Assembly: GCA_900752445.1 (NCBI GenBank)
Contig: CAADVN010000053.1
Location: forward strand, 1 to 22,344
Length of the DNA: 22,344 nt
Direction of reading: 5' to 3'
DNA from: an uncultured Oscillospiraceae bacterium
Lineage (GTDB): Bacteria; Bacillota; Clostridia; Oscillospirales; Oscillospiraceae
Shown: positions 6,444-13,042 of the stretch, piece by piece
Layout: every line of letters starts with the position of its first letter
How positions within the stretch are numbered: position 1 is the first letter of the stretch
Program-made: the position numbers and the translations under genes
Notes under the pieces: model-generated
What the model was told of the DNA's origin: nothing
Database searches by the model: none
What the model saw: the letters and a program-made list of their open reading frames with translations, nothing else

Positions 6444-6920
6444 TCACACCTCCCAGTCCCCAAGCTCGACCCTCAGCAGCTCCAGCGCTTTGTAGAGCCT
6501 CGACTTGGCCGTGTTCAGATTGCAGCCGGAAGCCTCCGCTACCTCCTGCAGCTTCATGTCCTCAAAAAAGCGCAGCACCACTACCGTCCTGTACTTCGGC
6601 GGAAGCTTCGACACTGCGGCATAGAGAGCCAGAGCCTCCGCCCTCTCGCCGGTCTCGTCCGGCGCTGGCAGGCTCTCGTCCACGGTCTCGCTGCCGCGGC
6701 GGCGGCGCAGACAGTCTATGCTCCTGTTCACCAGTATGCGGCAAAACCAGGGCTTTATTCTCGACTCATCCCGCAGCCCGGGCAGCTTTACCAGCGCACG
6801 CTCTACAGCGTCCTGGACTATATCCAGGGCATCTTCACGGTCCTTCACATAGCTGTACGCTATCCTGTAAAAGCTCGCCTCGTTTTGCCTTACAAAGTCG
6901 GCGAAGGCCTCGCCCGTCAT
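6444..6920 (-). CDS. ECF-type RNA polymerase sigma factor (SigV-like)
   Basis: The product is 158 residues, typical of a minimal extracytoplasmic-function sigma factor with only regions 2 and 4. Region 2 is seen as FYRIAYSYVKDREDALDIVQ through KPWFCRILVNRSIDCLRRRR (about residues 15-75). Region 4 is LPPKYRTVVVLRFFEDMKLQ then EVAEASGCNLNTAKSRLYKA (about 100-148), a helix-turn-helix that would read the -35. The start is ATG 6920, one base after the stop of the lipoprotein gene, with GGGGTG just upstream. A longer frame to 6989 lies inside that gene and is rejected. It pairs with the following anti-sigma gene. An AAAC-N17-CGTC site ahead of the operon (8371-8395) fits autoregulation by this factor. 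Confidence 0.93.
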   Translation of the reverse strand: MTGEAFADFVRQNEASFYRIAYSYVKDREDALDIVQDAVERALVKLPGLRDESRIKPWFCRILVNRSIDCLRRRRGSETVDESLPAPDETGERAEALALYAAVSKLPPKYRTVVVLRFFEDMKLQEVAEASGCNLNTAKSRLYKALELLRVELGDWEV

Positions 6921-6921
6921 C

Positions 6922-7389
6922 TCACCCCAGGGTCTTCTCGGCCAGCTCCTTGACAGCCGAGGCGTCCGTCGCCACGCAGAGCACGACATAGCACCCGCCC
7001 GAGATTATCACGGCGTTCTCCAGCTTCGGGACCTCGTTCGGGATATAGCTCGAATAGCTCTCTATCCTGTCCGAATTCCTGGCCTGCAGCTTCTCGACCA
7101 GGGCTGAGGCCGCCTGAGCGTCCTCTGTCTCAAACACAGCCAGCTCCTCGGCCGTGGCGCCGCTGCCCGCGCGCACCCAGCAGCGCGTCTGTTCGTCCAC
7201 GCCATAGAGGCCCTGGGCCACGGACTCATCCAGAGCATAGAGCTGCTCGCCAAAGGTCCCCGCGGCATAAAGCTCCTCTCCAAACTCGTCTATATTGAGC
7301 TCCAACTCCTTCTCCTGCCCGCAGGCGGCCAGCGCGAACACCAGCGCGGCTGCAAGCAGCGCGGCTGCTGCTTTCCTTATCTTTATCAT
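6922..7389 (-). CDS. DUF4358 family lipoprotein
   Basis: The product is 155 residues. It has a short positive N-terminus (MIKIRKAA), a hydrophobic stretch and a lipobox LAAC with the lipidated Cys at residue 23, so it should be anchored to the outer face of the membrane. The mature part matches the DUF4358 pattern as I recall it: an acidic start, AVFETEDAQAASALVEKLQA, YSSYIPNEVPKLENAVIISG and a final GCYVVLCVATDAS. Its function is not known. ATG 7389 has GAGG upstream. It is 27 bases after the SGNH hydrolase gene and one base before the sigma gene, so it is cotranscribed with both. Homologues often sit beside SGNH or MBOAT envelope-acylation genes (recollection), which suggests a role in cell-envelope modification; this is inference. 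Confidence 0.85.
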   Translation of the reverse strand: MIKIRKAAAALLAAALVFALAACGQEKELELNIDEFGEELYAAGTFGEQLYALDESVAQGLYGVDEQTRCWVRAGSGATAEELAVFETEDAQAASALVEKLQARNSDRIESYSSYIPNEVPKLENAVIISGGCYVVLCVATDASAVKELAEKTLG

Positions 7390-7416
7390 GCTCTCGTCCT
7401 CTTTCCGTCTTTCTTT

Positions 7417-8331
7417 CTATTGTGCCGTGTGCGTCTTCAGATAGTCCAGCCACTTCACGCAGTATTCGGGTACCAGATGCACGCCGTCCAGCGTCGCCTC
7501 GTAGGGCAGATAGCCCTCCTCGTCCATCAAACCCTCAGCTACGTCCACGTAATGTACCTCCTTCTCGTCGGCCAGCGCGCGCAGCTGGGTGTTCAGCCTG
7601 TCTACATTGTAGATGGTATAGGTAGTGTCGTTCGAGTCCTTCCATTTGCTGACAGGGATGATGGACTGGATATAGATCTTGGCATCCGGGTTTATCTCCC
7701 GGATCTTGTCGATTATCTTGCCGTAGTCCTCTTTGAACACGCTCTCGTAGACCCAGCCGAGCTCGTTCATGCCCAGCATGATGTACACCTTGCTGAACTC
7801 GCGGCTCTCAAGCTCGCTGAAACAGAGGTTCTTGTACCCGCCGGAGATGTCGCAGTAGTCGGTGAAGATCGTCTTCACCGTCAGGCCGACCTCGGTTATA
7901 AAGGTGGCCTTGGTGAGCCCGGAGTACATCTTCAGCCCCTCTGTCCTGGAGTTGCCGATGAACACGGCGTCGTCAAAGTAGCTGTCGTCCACGGCCTCGC
8001 TCTTCGGCACCAGCATCTTGCAGTCGTTCGGCGAAGGCGAGGGCCGCAGGTCTTCCTTCTTGTCATCGTCCGTGCCGGGCGAGGGCTGCGCGCTTTCATC
8101 CGGCGGCACGCTGCCCTCGGGTCCGTCTTCACCGCCCGGGGCCGCGCTGCTCACAGGCGGCGCGCTCTCAGCCGCCGGCCCGTCTCCATGGGCCGCGCCC
8201 CTATGGCCCGTGAAAAAGCCCGAGCTCGTTATCAGCATGAGCACGACCACGGCCAAAACCGCCAGCGCCGTCTTCAGCCCGCGCCTGAATCGCAGGTCCC
8301 GGCTTCTGCGCCTTGTATTTCTTCTTGTCAC
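7417..8331 (-). CDS. Membrane-anchored SGNH/GDSL-type hydrolase
   Basis: The product is 304 residues. It has an Arg-rich cytoplasmic N-terminus (MTRRNTRRRSRDLRFRRG), a membrane helix at about 20-38, then a 70-residue Pro/Ser/Gly/acidic linker (45-102) that would span the wall, and an extracellular hydrolase domain. SGNH blocks are FIGNSRT with the likely nucleophile Ser128, LGMNELG with Asn189, and DGVHLVPEY with Asp282 and His285. Block I reads GNS where the family usually has GDS. The family cleaves acyl esters; acetyl groups on wall polymers are a reasonable guess. The start is GTG 8331. An upstream ATG is out of frame. It is the first gene of the operon with DUF4358, sigma and anti-sigma, and lies about 40 bases after an ECF-type promoter. 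Confidence 0.85.
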   Translation of the reverse strand: MTRRNTRRRSRDLRFRRGLKTALAVLAVVVLMLITSSGFFTGHRGAAHGDGPAAESAPPVSSAAPGGEDGPEGSVPPDESAQPSPGTDDDKKEDLRPSPSPNDCKMLVPKSEAVDDSYFDDAVFIGNSRTEGLKMYSGLTKATFITEVGLTVKTIFTDYCDISGGYKNLCFSELESREFSKVYIMLGMNELGWVYESVFKEDYGKIIDKIREINPDAKIYIQSIIPVSKWKDSNDTTYTIYNVDRLNTQLRALADEKEVHYVDVAEGLMDEEGYLPYEATLDGVHLVPEYCVKWLDYLKTHTAQ

Positions 8332-8370
8332 CCGTGCTCATCCCCTGTCTGTCGTCTGTGCATATATTAT

Positions 8371-8395
8371 GACGCGGCACCTGCCGGAAAAGTTT
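8371..8395 (-). promoter_or_regulatory. Candidate ECF sigma promoter of the SGNH-DUF4358-sigma-anti-sigma operon
   Basis: On the minus strand AAAC (8395-8392) and CGTC (8374-8371) are separated by 17 bases, which matches the AAC / CGTC pattern of ECF promoters including SigV-type ones. A start about eight bases on gives a leader of about 30 bases before GTG 8331. The spacer holds a perfect palindrome CGGCA-gg-TGCCG (8386-8375). CATAAT directly after could serve as a weak sigma-A -10, but its -35 is poor. Confidence 0.6.
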
Positions 8396-8419
8396 ATCTC
8401 AAAATAAAAATTCTGTGAT

Positions 8420-8447
8420 TTGCGCAGGGAGGTTTTCATGTTATAAT
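8420..8447 (+). promoter_or_regulatory. Promoter of the ZIP transporter-GntR operon
   Basis: TTGCGC (8420-8425) and a perfect TATAAT (8442-8447) have a 16-base spacer, with TGT directly before the -10 as an extended element. The predicted leader is short, about 17 bases, just enough for the AAAGGGGG ribosome site. Confidence 0.7.
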
Positions 8448-8470
8448 CCGAGTTGAAAGGGGGCCTGATC

Positions 8471-9259
8471 ATGGATGAAACCCTCAAAACCGCCCTGGGC
8501 ATACTCATACCCTTCCTCGGCACCGCCCTCGGCTCCTGCTTCGTCTTCTTTCTGAAGGGCGAGGTGAGGCCGGGGATCCAAAAACTGCTCCTGGGCTTTG
8601 CCTCCGGCGTCATGATAGCCGCCTCGGTCTGGTCGCTCATCATGCCCGCCATCGAGCTGGCGGAACAGCAGAATGTCACAGGCTGGCTGCCCGCCGCAGC
8701 GGGCTTCATGTTGGGCGTGGGCTTTCTCCTGCTGCTCGACACCATCATACCGCATCTGCACCTCGGCTCCGACTGTCCCGAGGGCAGAAGCTGCGGCCTC
8801 GGCAAGTCCACGATGCTCGTACTCGCCGTCACGCTCCACAACCTGCCCGAGGGCATGGCCGTGGGCGTGGTATTCGCGGGCGCCCTCTCGGGCGAGACCG
8901 TCATCTCCGCCGCCGCTGCCTTTGCGCTCGCCGCCGGCATAGCCCTGCAAAACGTGCCCGAGGGGGCAGTCATCTCCATGCCCCTGCTCGGCCAGGGCAT
9001 GGGCAAGGGCCGGGCCTTCGTAATGGGCGTGCTCTCCGGCATAGTCGAGCCCATCGGAGCCCTGCTCACCATCCTGCTCACGGGCCTCATCACGCCCGCA
9101 CTGCCATACATGCTCTCCTTCGCCGCCGGCGCCATGATCTACGTCGTCGTCGAAGAGCTCATTCCCGAGGCCCAGGCCGGCGAACACTCGAACATCGGCA
9201 CCATAGGCGCCGCGCTGGGCTTCGTGCTCATGATGATACTCGACGTTGCCCTCGGCTGA
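8471..9259 (+). CDS. ZIP family divalent metal transporter
   Basis: The product is 262 residues with about eight membrane helices. ZIP metal-site motifs are clear: TLHNLPEGMAVGV in helix 4 (His123, Glu127), ALQNVPEGAVIS in helix 5 (residues 159-169), and the late motif EELIPEAQAGEHSN before the last helix. A short loop with PHLHLGSDCPEG (94-104) offers His and Cys ligands. The family takes up zinc and sometimes iron or manganese; the metal cannot be read from sequence. It belongs to the bacterial ZupT/GufA-like group. The start is ATG 8471, seven bases after AAAGGGGG; a TTG at 8453 would overlap that site. The FCD-type regulator gene follows after 21 bases, so the two are one transcription unit. 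Confidence 0.92.
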   Translation: MDETLKTALGILIPFLGTALGSCFVFFLKGEVRPGIQKLLLGFASGVMIAASVWSLIMPAIELAEQQNVTGWLPAAAGFMLGVGFLLLLDTIIPHLHLGSDCPEGRSCGLGKSTMLVLAVTLHNLPEGMAVGVVFAGALSGETVISAAAAFALAAGIALQNVPEGAVISMPLLGQGMGKGRAFVMGVLSGIVEPIGALLTILLTGLITPALPYMLSFAAGAMIYVVVEELIPEAQAGEHSNIGTIGAALGFVLMMILDVALG

Positions 9260-9280
9260 GGGTCCTGAAAGGAGCCGTAT

Positions 9281-10015
9281 ATGGATGCACTAGAAAAATA
9301 CTTTCGCCCAGAGCTCATAGAGGGAGCGCAGAAGCAGAACCCGTTCCTGCGCCTTAACGACATAGTCTACAGCATAATCGAAAAGGCCATCATCTACGGC
9401 GGACTGCCGCCCGGGACAAGGCTCAGCATTGTCAAGATCGCGGGCCTTTTGAACGTCAGCCGTACACCTGTCTCCGACGCGCTCGAGCAGCTTCAGCGCG
9501 AGGGCCTGGTCGTCACACCGCCATCCCGCAAGGGCCACTACGTCTTCGACATCTCCCATGCCTCGCTCGAACAGCTATTCATGGCCCGCAAGGCCCTCGA
9601 GGGCACAGCGGCCTACATCTGTGCCAGGCAGAACGGAGGCGTGGACATGCCCAAGCTGCGAGGGCTTGCTATCAAATTCCAGCGGACCTTTGAAAAGCGC
9701 GAATTCACCAATTTCTCCGAGCTCGACCAGGACTTCCACAACCAGATAATCCAGTCCTGCCGCAACCCCTACATCCTCAAGATGTACTCCGCGATGGAGC
9801 GCTTCATCTCCTACTACTCCATCCGCTCGCAGGAATACATGTCCTCCCTCGGCAACGACCCGAGCTTTTCCGTGCTCTCGAGCCAGCATATGGCCATTTA
9901 CCGCGCCATCGCCCTCGGCATGCCGGAGCTCGCCGAGACGGCCTCCAAGACCCATCTCGACACCTGCTACAACCTCTGTATGCGCTATCACACGATAGCG
10001 GGAAACCTAAATTAA
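9281..10015 (+). CDS. GntR family transcriptional regulator, FCD subfamily
   Basis: The product is 244 residues. The N-terminal winged helix is at about 25-90, with the recognition segment IAGLLNVSRTPVSDALEQLQ (53-72) and wing PPSRKGHYVF. The C-terminal FCD effector domain is helical and keeps its metal ligands: Asp149 and His153 in ELDQDFH, His203 in SSQHMAIY and His225 in SKTHLD. FCD proteins bind a metal (often zinc or nickel) together with a carboxylate or sugar-acid ligand. The start at 9281 follows AAAGGAG. It is cotranscribed with the ZIP transporter, so it may sense metal or regulate the convergent cyclase-family gene; both are inference. Its stop overlaps the end of that gene by nine bases. 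Confidence 0.92.
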   Translation: MDALEKYFRPELIEGAQKQNPFLRLNDIVYSIIEKAIIYGGLPPGTRLSIVKIAGLLNVSRTPVSDALEQLQREGLVVTPPSRKGHYVFDISHASLEQLFMARKALEGTAAYICARQNGGVDMPKLRGLAIKFQRTFEKREFTNFSELDQDFHNQIIQSCRNPYILKMYSAMERFISYYSIRSQEYMSSLGNDPSFSVLSSQHMAIYRAIALGMPELAETASKTHLDTCYNLCMRYHTIAGNLN

Positions 10016-10642
10016 GCCCTCGATGCCGACGGCCCTGACCGGTGCCCCGTCGGCATTTTTATATTTTATGGGCAGCGCCGCGAAAAACAGGCGCTTTCCG
10101 GCTATTTTATCCAGACCGCAGAGGTTTTCTATTATGACAAGGCTCCGCTCGAACATGATGTGGTGCCTCGGAAAGTCCAGCGCAGCCATAGGGTCTATAC
10201 CCATGGTGTCGAGGCCGATGCCCTTGACGCCGAGCTCCGCCGCGCGCCGCACCGCCGCCTCGGAGAGCACCGGGTAGTTCCCGAAATACTTCTCCGTGTT
10301 CCAGTTAGCGTCCCAGCCCGTGCAGACGAGCAGAAAGTCTGAGCCCGCGACGGGCTCCACGGCCTCCGGGCCTATCTCGCCGCCCTCGGGGAGGCCCCTG
10401 GCATCGAGCACCCAGGCGCTGCCCACAAAACTGCCGATTGGCAGCTCATCGAGCTCAGGCCTGTCCCTGCGCATATGTGCCGGCGCGTCCATGTGCGTGC
10501 CAACGTGCGAGAAGAGCTCCAGCCTCGTCTCCCGAAAGCCGTCCTTTTCAAAGGTGCTGCCCTCGGAGAGCTCCGGCGGCTCCGTGCCCGGCCAGACGAG
10601 TATATCCTCTGTTATTGTGTGCGTAAGATCGTGGAATATCAA
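10007..10642 (-). CDS. Cyclase family protein (kynurenine formamidase-like metal hydrolase)
   Basis: The product is about 211 residues, the usual size for this family. The metal-binding signature HVGTHMDAPAH is at residues 46-56 (ligands His46, His50, Asp52). An early WPGTEPPEL and a late DFPRHHIMFERS resemble bacterial kynurenine formamidase and related amide or cyclic-ester hydrolases. No tryptophan-degradation genes are nearby, so the substrate is open. The start is assigned to TTG 10642 because AGAGGAGG lies seven bases upstream. A longer frame reaching 10705 includes that ribosome site and lacks one of its own. The gene is 59 bases after thpR on the same strand and could share the dus operon. 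Its 3' end overlaps the gntR gene by nine bases and contains that operon's terminator. Confidence 0.88.
   Translation of the reverse strand: MIFHDLTHTITEDILVWPGTEPPELSEGSTFEKDGFRETRLELFSHVGTHMDAPAHMRRDRPELDELPIGSFVGSAWVLDARGLPEGGEIGPEAVEPVAGSDFLLVCTGWDANWNTEKYFGNYPVLSEAAVRRAAELGVKGIGLDTMGIDPMAALDFPRHHIMFERSLVIIENLCGLDKIAGKRLFFAALPIKYKNADGAPVRAVGIEGLI
10023..10060 (+). terminator. Terminator of the ZIP-GntR operon, inside the convergent CDS
   Basis: ATGCCGACGG (10023-10032) pairs with CCGTCGGCAT (10047-10056) around a 14-base loop, followed by TTTT then ATATTTT. It starts eight bases after the GntR stop and lies wholly within the last codons of the opposite-strand cyclase-family gene. Confidence 0.8.
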
Positions 10643-10701
10643 GAAAATACCTCCTCTCCAAGCATCAGTAACCATCATAATAACACGCCCCGCCGGCCTC
10701 G

Positions 10702-11235
10702 TCAACGCGCAAAGCCCGCGTAGAAGAGCTCCGTGTAGGTGAGCAGGCCGCCGGGCCGCTCCGAGAGCATGAGGCTCATGCCCCGGGCTGGGGCCTCCAC
10801 AGGCTCGGGCAGCGTTATGGCCGGGTCGTCCCTGCCGAAGACCCGCCGGGCCAGCGTCAGATGCGGAGAGAACCTGCGCGCCTCGGGCGCGAAGCCCCTG
10901 TCCTTCAGCTCATCCGCCAGCCGGGCCTGCAGCTCCAGCAGCGGCCGCGAGCGCGCCGCGCCCAGCCAGCAGATGTCCCCGTCCTCGCGCCGGAACCTGC
11001 CCGCACGCTCGAAACGGAGCGTGAACTCCTCCGTCCCATCCGAGGCTGCTAGCATGGCGGCTTCGAGTTCGGTGACCCGCGAGCCCGGCTGCTCGCCGAG
11101 GAAGGCCAGCGTCAGGTGCAGGTTCTCGCGCCGGGAATAATTCGCCCGGCCCGCCTGCGCGCGCAGCCGCTCGCGCGCGGCCTCAAAGGCGTCGAGCTCG
11201 GCTTCGTCAAAGTTTATCGCTATGAACAGCCTCAC
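10702..11235 (-). CDS. thpR: RNA 2',3'-cyclic phosphodiesterase (2H phosphoesterase)
   Basis: The product is 177 residues, matching the family size of about 180. It is a two-lobed 2H phosphoesterase with both catalytic H-x-T-x motifs: HLTLAFLGE (His40) and HLTLARRV (His125). Family members hydrolyse 2',3'-cyclic phosphate RNA ends, and the older name is 2'-5' RNA ligase. The opening MRLFIAINFDEAELDAF is typical. The start is GTG 11235, which shares bases with the dus stop (GTGA); GGAGG lies nine bases upstream within the end of dus. Translation is therefore likely coupled to dus, giving an RNA-processing pair. Confidence 0.93.
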   Translation of the reverse strand: MRLFIAINFDEAELDAFEAARERLRAQAGRANYSRRENLHLTLAFLGEQPGSRVTELEAAMLAASDGTEEFTLRFERAGRFRREDGDICWLGAARSRPLLELQARLADELKDRGFAPEARRFSPHLTLARRVFGRDDPAITLPEPVEAPARGMSLMLSERPGGLLTYTELFYAGFAR

Positions 11236-12200
11236 AGTGTACCGCCTCCCATGTACGCCGCCTCAGGTTCGAGCGCGGCGTATTTCAATATCTCCCGGGC
11301 GGCGAGCTCATAGTCCTCGGGCCTTCTCGTCTTGCCCAGGCGCTTTAGCTCCTTTTCCGAGCCGGGGAACAGGCATTGCATGTAGCCCCAGAGCTCCTTC
11401 ATGCGCAGCACGGCGGAGCCCCTCGAGCCGAAGTCCGAGCAGCAGGTTTCGTAGACCTCGTCGTGGAAGGCCAGCAGCGCGCCGCGCTCAACTCCGCGCC
11501 CGCCCCTGAGCAGGCCAAAGATGCCCGGGTTTGCCGCCGCGCCCCGTCCCAGCATGGCCGAGCACAGCCTCGGATACCGCTCCGTTATGACCCGCACGTC
11601 CGCGGGCGAGAACAGGTCGCCGTTATAGCCCAGCGGGCCCTTGAACGTCAGCGCCGCCGCGAAGCAGTCCGGCCTCGCGGGCAGCTTATACATGTCCCGC
11701 CTCACCCTCGTGTGGACGATGAGCTCCGAGGCGGGAAAGCGCGAATATATCTCCATGAGCGCCGCGAATTCCTCCGGCGCCTCCACGCCGAGCCGCGTCT
11801 TCACGGAGATGCGCGGCATGTCCGGCTCTGCGAAAATGCGCTCAAAGAAGCGCTCCAGCTCCTCGGGATATGCCAGAAAGCCCGAGCCCTTGCCCTTGGC
11901 GGCCACGGTGCCCGAAGGACAGCCGAGGTTCAAATTGACCTCGCCATAGCCCATGTCCGCGAGCCCCTTTGCCGCCCAGATAAAATTTCCCGCGTCGCGG
12001 CAGAGCAGCTGCGGCACGAGCGGAACGCCCCGGTTGCGCTCCGGGTCGAGCTCCCTCAGGACCCAAGGCGGCATGACATGCTCGCTCGTCGGCGAGAAAA
12101 AAGGCGCGTAGTACCTGTCCGCCGGCGTGAAATATCTCATGTGCGCCCGTCTGAAGGCATAGCCTGTGACGCCCTCCATGGGCGCGAAAGTGTAAAGCAT
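11232..12200 (-). CDS. dus: tRNA-dihydrouridine synthase family protein
   Basis: The product is 322 residues. It has the FMN-dependent TIM barrel of Dus enzymes, which reduce uridine to dihydrouridine in the tRNA D-loop. Motifs are the N-terminal FAPMEGVTGYAFR, EVNLNLGCPSGTVAAKGKGS with catalytic Cys94, VKTRLG, LIVHTRVRRDMY, YNGDLFSPAD and MLGRGAAANPGIF near the phosphate site. The start is ATG 12200, after GGGGGTGGG, with its own promoter just upstream. It is the first gene of dus-thpR and possibly the cyclase-family gene. Which D-loop position is modified cannot be told; the protein belongs to the shorter Firmicute group rather than a clear DusB. Confidence 0.94.
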   Translation of the reverse strand: MLYTFAPMEGVTGYAFRRAHMRYFTPADRYYAPFFSPTSEHVMPPWVLRELDPERNRGVPLVPQLLCRDAGNFIWAAKGLADMGYGEVNLNLGCPSGTVAAKGKGSGFLAYPEELERFFERIFAEPDMPRISVKTRLGVEAPEEFAALMEIYSRFPASELIVHTRVRRDMYKLPARPDCFAAALTFKGPLGYNGDLFSPADVRVITERYPRLCSAMLGRGAAANPGIFGLLRGGRGVERGALLAFHDEVYETCCSDFGSRGSAVLRMKELWGYMQCLFPGSEKELKRLGKTRRPEDYELAAREILKYAALEPEAAYMGGGTL

Positions 12201-12218
12201 CGACCCACCCCCTGTAAG

Positions 12219-12247
12219 ATTTTACACCCGTACCGGCTTTCCGGCAA
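12219..12247 (-). promoter_or_regulatory. Promoter of the dus-thpR operon
   Basis: On the minus strand TTGCCG (12247-12242) and TAAAAT (12224-12219) are 17 bases apart, with TG directly before the -10. A TGTAA-gatt-TTACA inverted repeat (12213-12226) overlaps the -10 and could be an operator. Confidence 0.6.
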
Positions 12248-12253
12248 CAGCAA

Positions 12254-12281
12254 TGAGCCCCGGCCACGAGGCCGGGGCTCA
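12254..12281. repeat. 12-base perfect hairpin between radC and dus
   Basis: TGAGCCCCGGCC (12254-12265) and GGCCGGGGCTCA (12270-12281) enclose ACGA. It lies 17 bases after the RadC-like stop, as a terminator would, but the minus-strand sequence after it has only scattered T residues. The segment GCCGGGGCTCAGCTT matches, with one G fewer, the right arm of the 5538-5600 repeat. Confidence 0.75.
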
Positions 12282-12297
12282 GCTTCAGCCTGCCGGT

Positions 12298-13002
12298 TCA
12301 GCTCATCACCGTCGGGCAGCATGGGTCCAGCATCAGCACGGTATTCAACGTCGAGGACGCCGCGCCTCCGCTCGTGACGACTATGTAGTCATACAGCCGC
12401 ACCCGCATCAGTTTGAGCACGTTCATAACCCGGAGCATGGACTTCGTCTCCCTCGTCTCCGGTATCGCGCCGGCCAGGCTGTGGGCGAAGACCACGCTCA
12501 CAGCGTTCTTTTCAGCGACATAGCGGGCTATGCCGTTTATGTCCTCCTCCGTCAGCTGCAGGGGGCGCTTGTCCAGCCTGTATATGCCCCTGACAGCGCC
12601 GCAGCTGTTAAGGCAGAGTATTCGCGTCACCTGCCTGCCCCGGTCCAGCATGAACAGGGGCCCGACGTAGCGCTCGGCGCTGTAGGAGCTGGTCAGCGTG
12701 ATGTCGCAGTGCCTCGCAGCCTTCTGCCTGCGGCAGAGCTCCGGGATGAGGGTCAGCAGCCGCGCCGTATTCACGTCGAGGCCCGGGCGGGCGCCAAGCT
12801 CGGCGGGGTCAGCCTCCAACAGCCCGGCCAGGCCGCCGTAGTGCTCCAACAGCTCGTCCGCGAGTGCGCCGGCGTCCCCGCCGCCGGCGCCGCAGCTCGA
12901 CAGTATGAGCCCTATCAGCTCGGCCTCGCTCAGGCTCAAAGCCCCGAATCTCAGGGCCTTTTCCCGAATGAGCTCCCTCTGAGCTCCATATCCGCCGTCC
13001 AC
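12298..13002 (-). CDS. RadC/JAB-domain-like protein lacking the metal-binding motif
   Basis: The product is 234 residues. The N-terminal helical part matches the RadC (UPF0758) N-domain: REKALRFGALSLSEAELIGL, then ALADELLEHYGGLAGLLEAD and a helix-hairpin-helix-like LGARPGLDVNTARLL. The C-terminal JAB fold is recognisable (RILCLNSCGAVRGIYRL, then VSVVFAHSLAGAIPE and LYDYIVV). The metal motif that normally reads HNHPSG plus a downstream Asp is here HSLAGA (from His174) with no Asp in the expected place, so the second His, the Pro and the Asp are lost. It is probably a pseudoenzyme or binding protein. The RadC role is unknown even in normal members. The start is GTG 13002 with GGAGGGAGG seven bases upstream. 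It lies 40 bases after the desulfidase gene, same strand. Confidence 0.8.
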   Translation of the reverse strand: MDGGYGAQRELIREKALRFGALSLSEAELIGLILSSCGAGGGDAGALADELLEHYGGLAGLLEADPAELGARPGLDVNTARLLTLIPELCRRQKAARHCDITLTSSYSAERYVGPLFMLDRGRQVTRILCLNSCGAVRGIYRLDKRPLQLTEEDINGIARYVAEKNAVSVVFAHSLAGAIPETRETKSMLRVMNVLKLMRVRLYDYIVVTSGGAASSTLNTVLMLDPCCPTVMS

Positions 13003-13042
13003 CGAACTGCCTCCCTCCTCATGCCCGGGGCCCTGCCCTCTT

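Noticed and set aside
7420..8418. 332-codon plus-strand frame over the SGNH gene
   Set aside because: It is antisense to a protein with clear SGNH motifs, has no ribosome site and runs into the divergent promoter region.
10007..12200. thpR, dus and cyclase-family genes as an RNA-based defence cluster
   Set aside because: All three are common housekeeping-type genes, with no nuclease, sensor or reverse transcriptase nearby.
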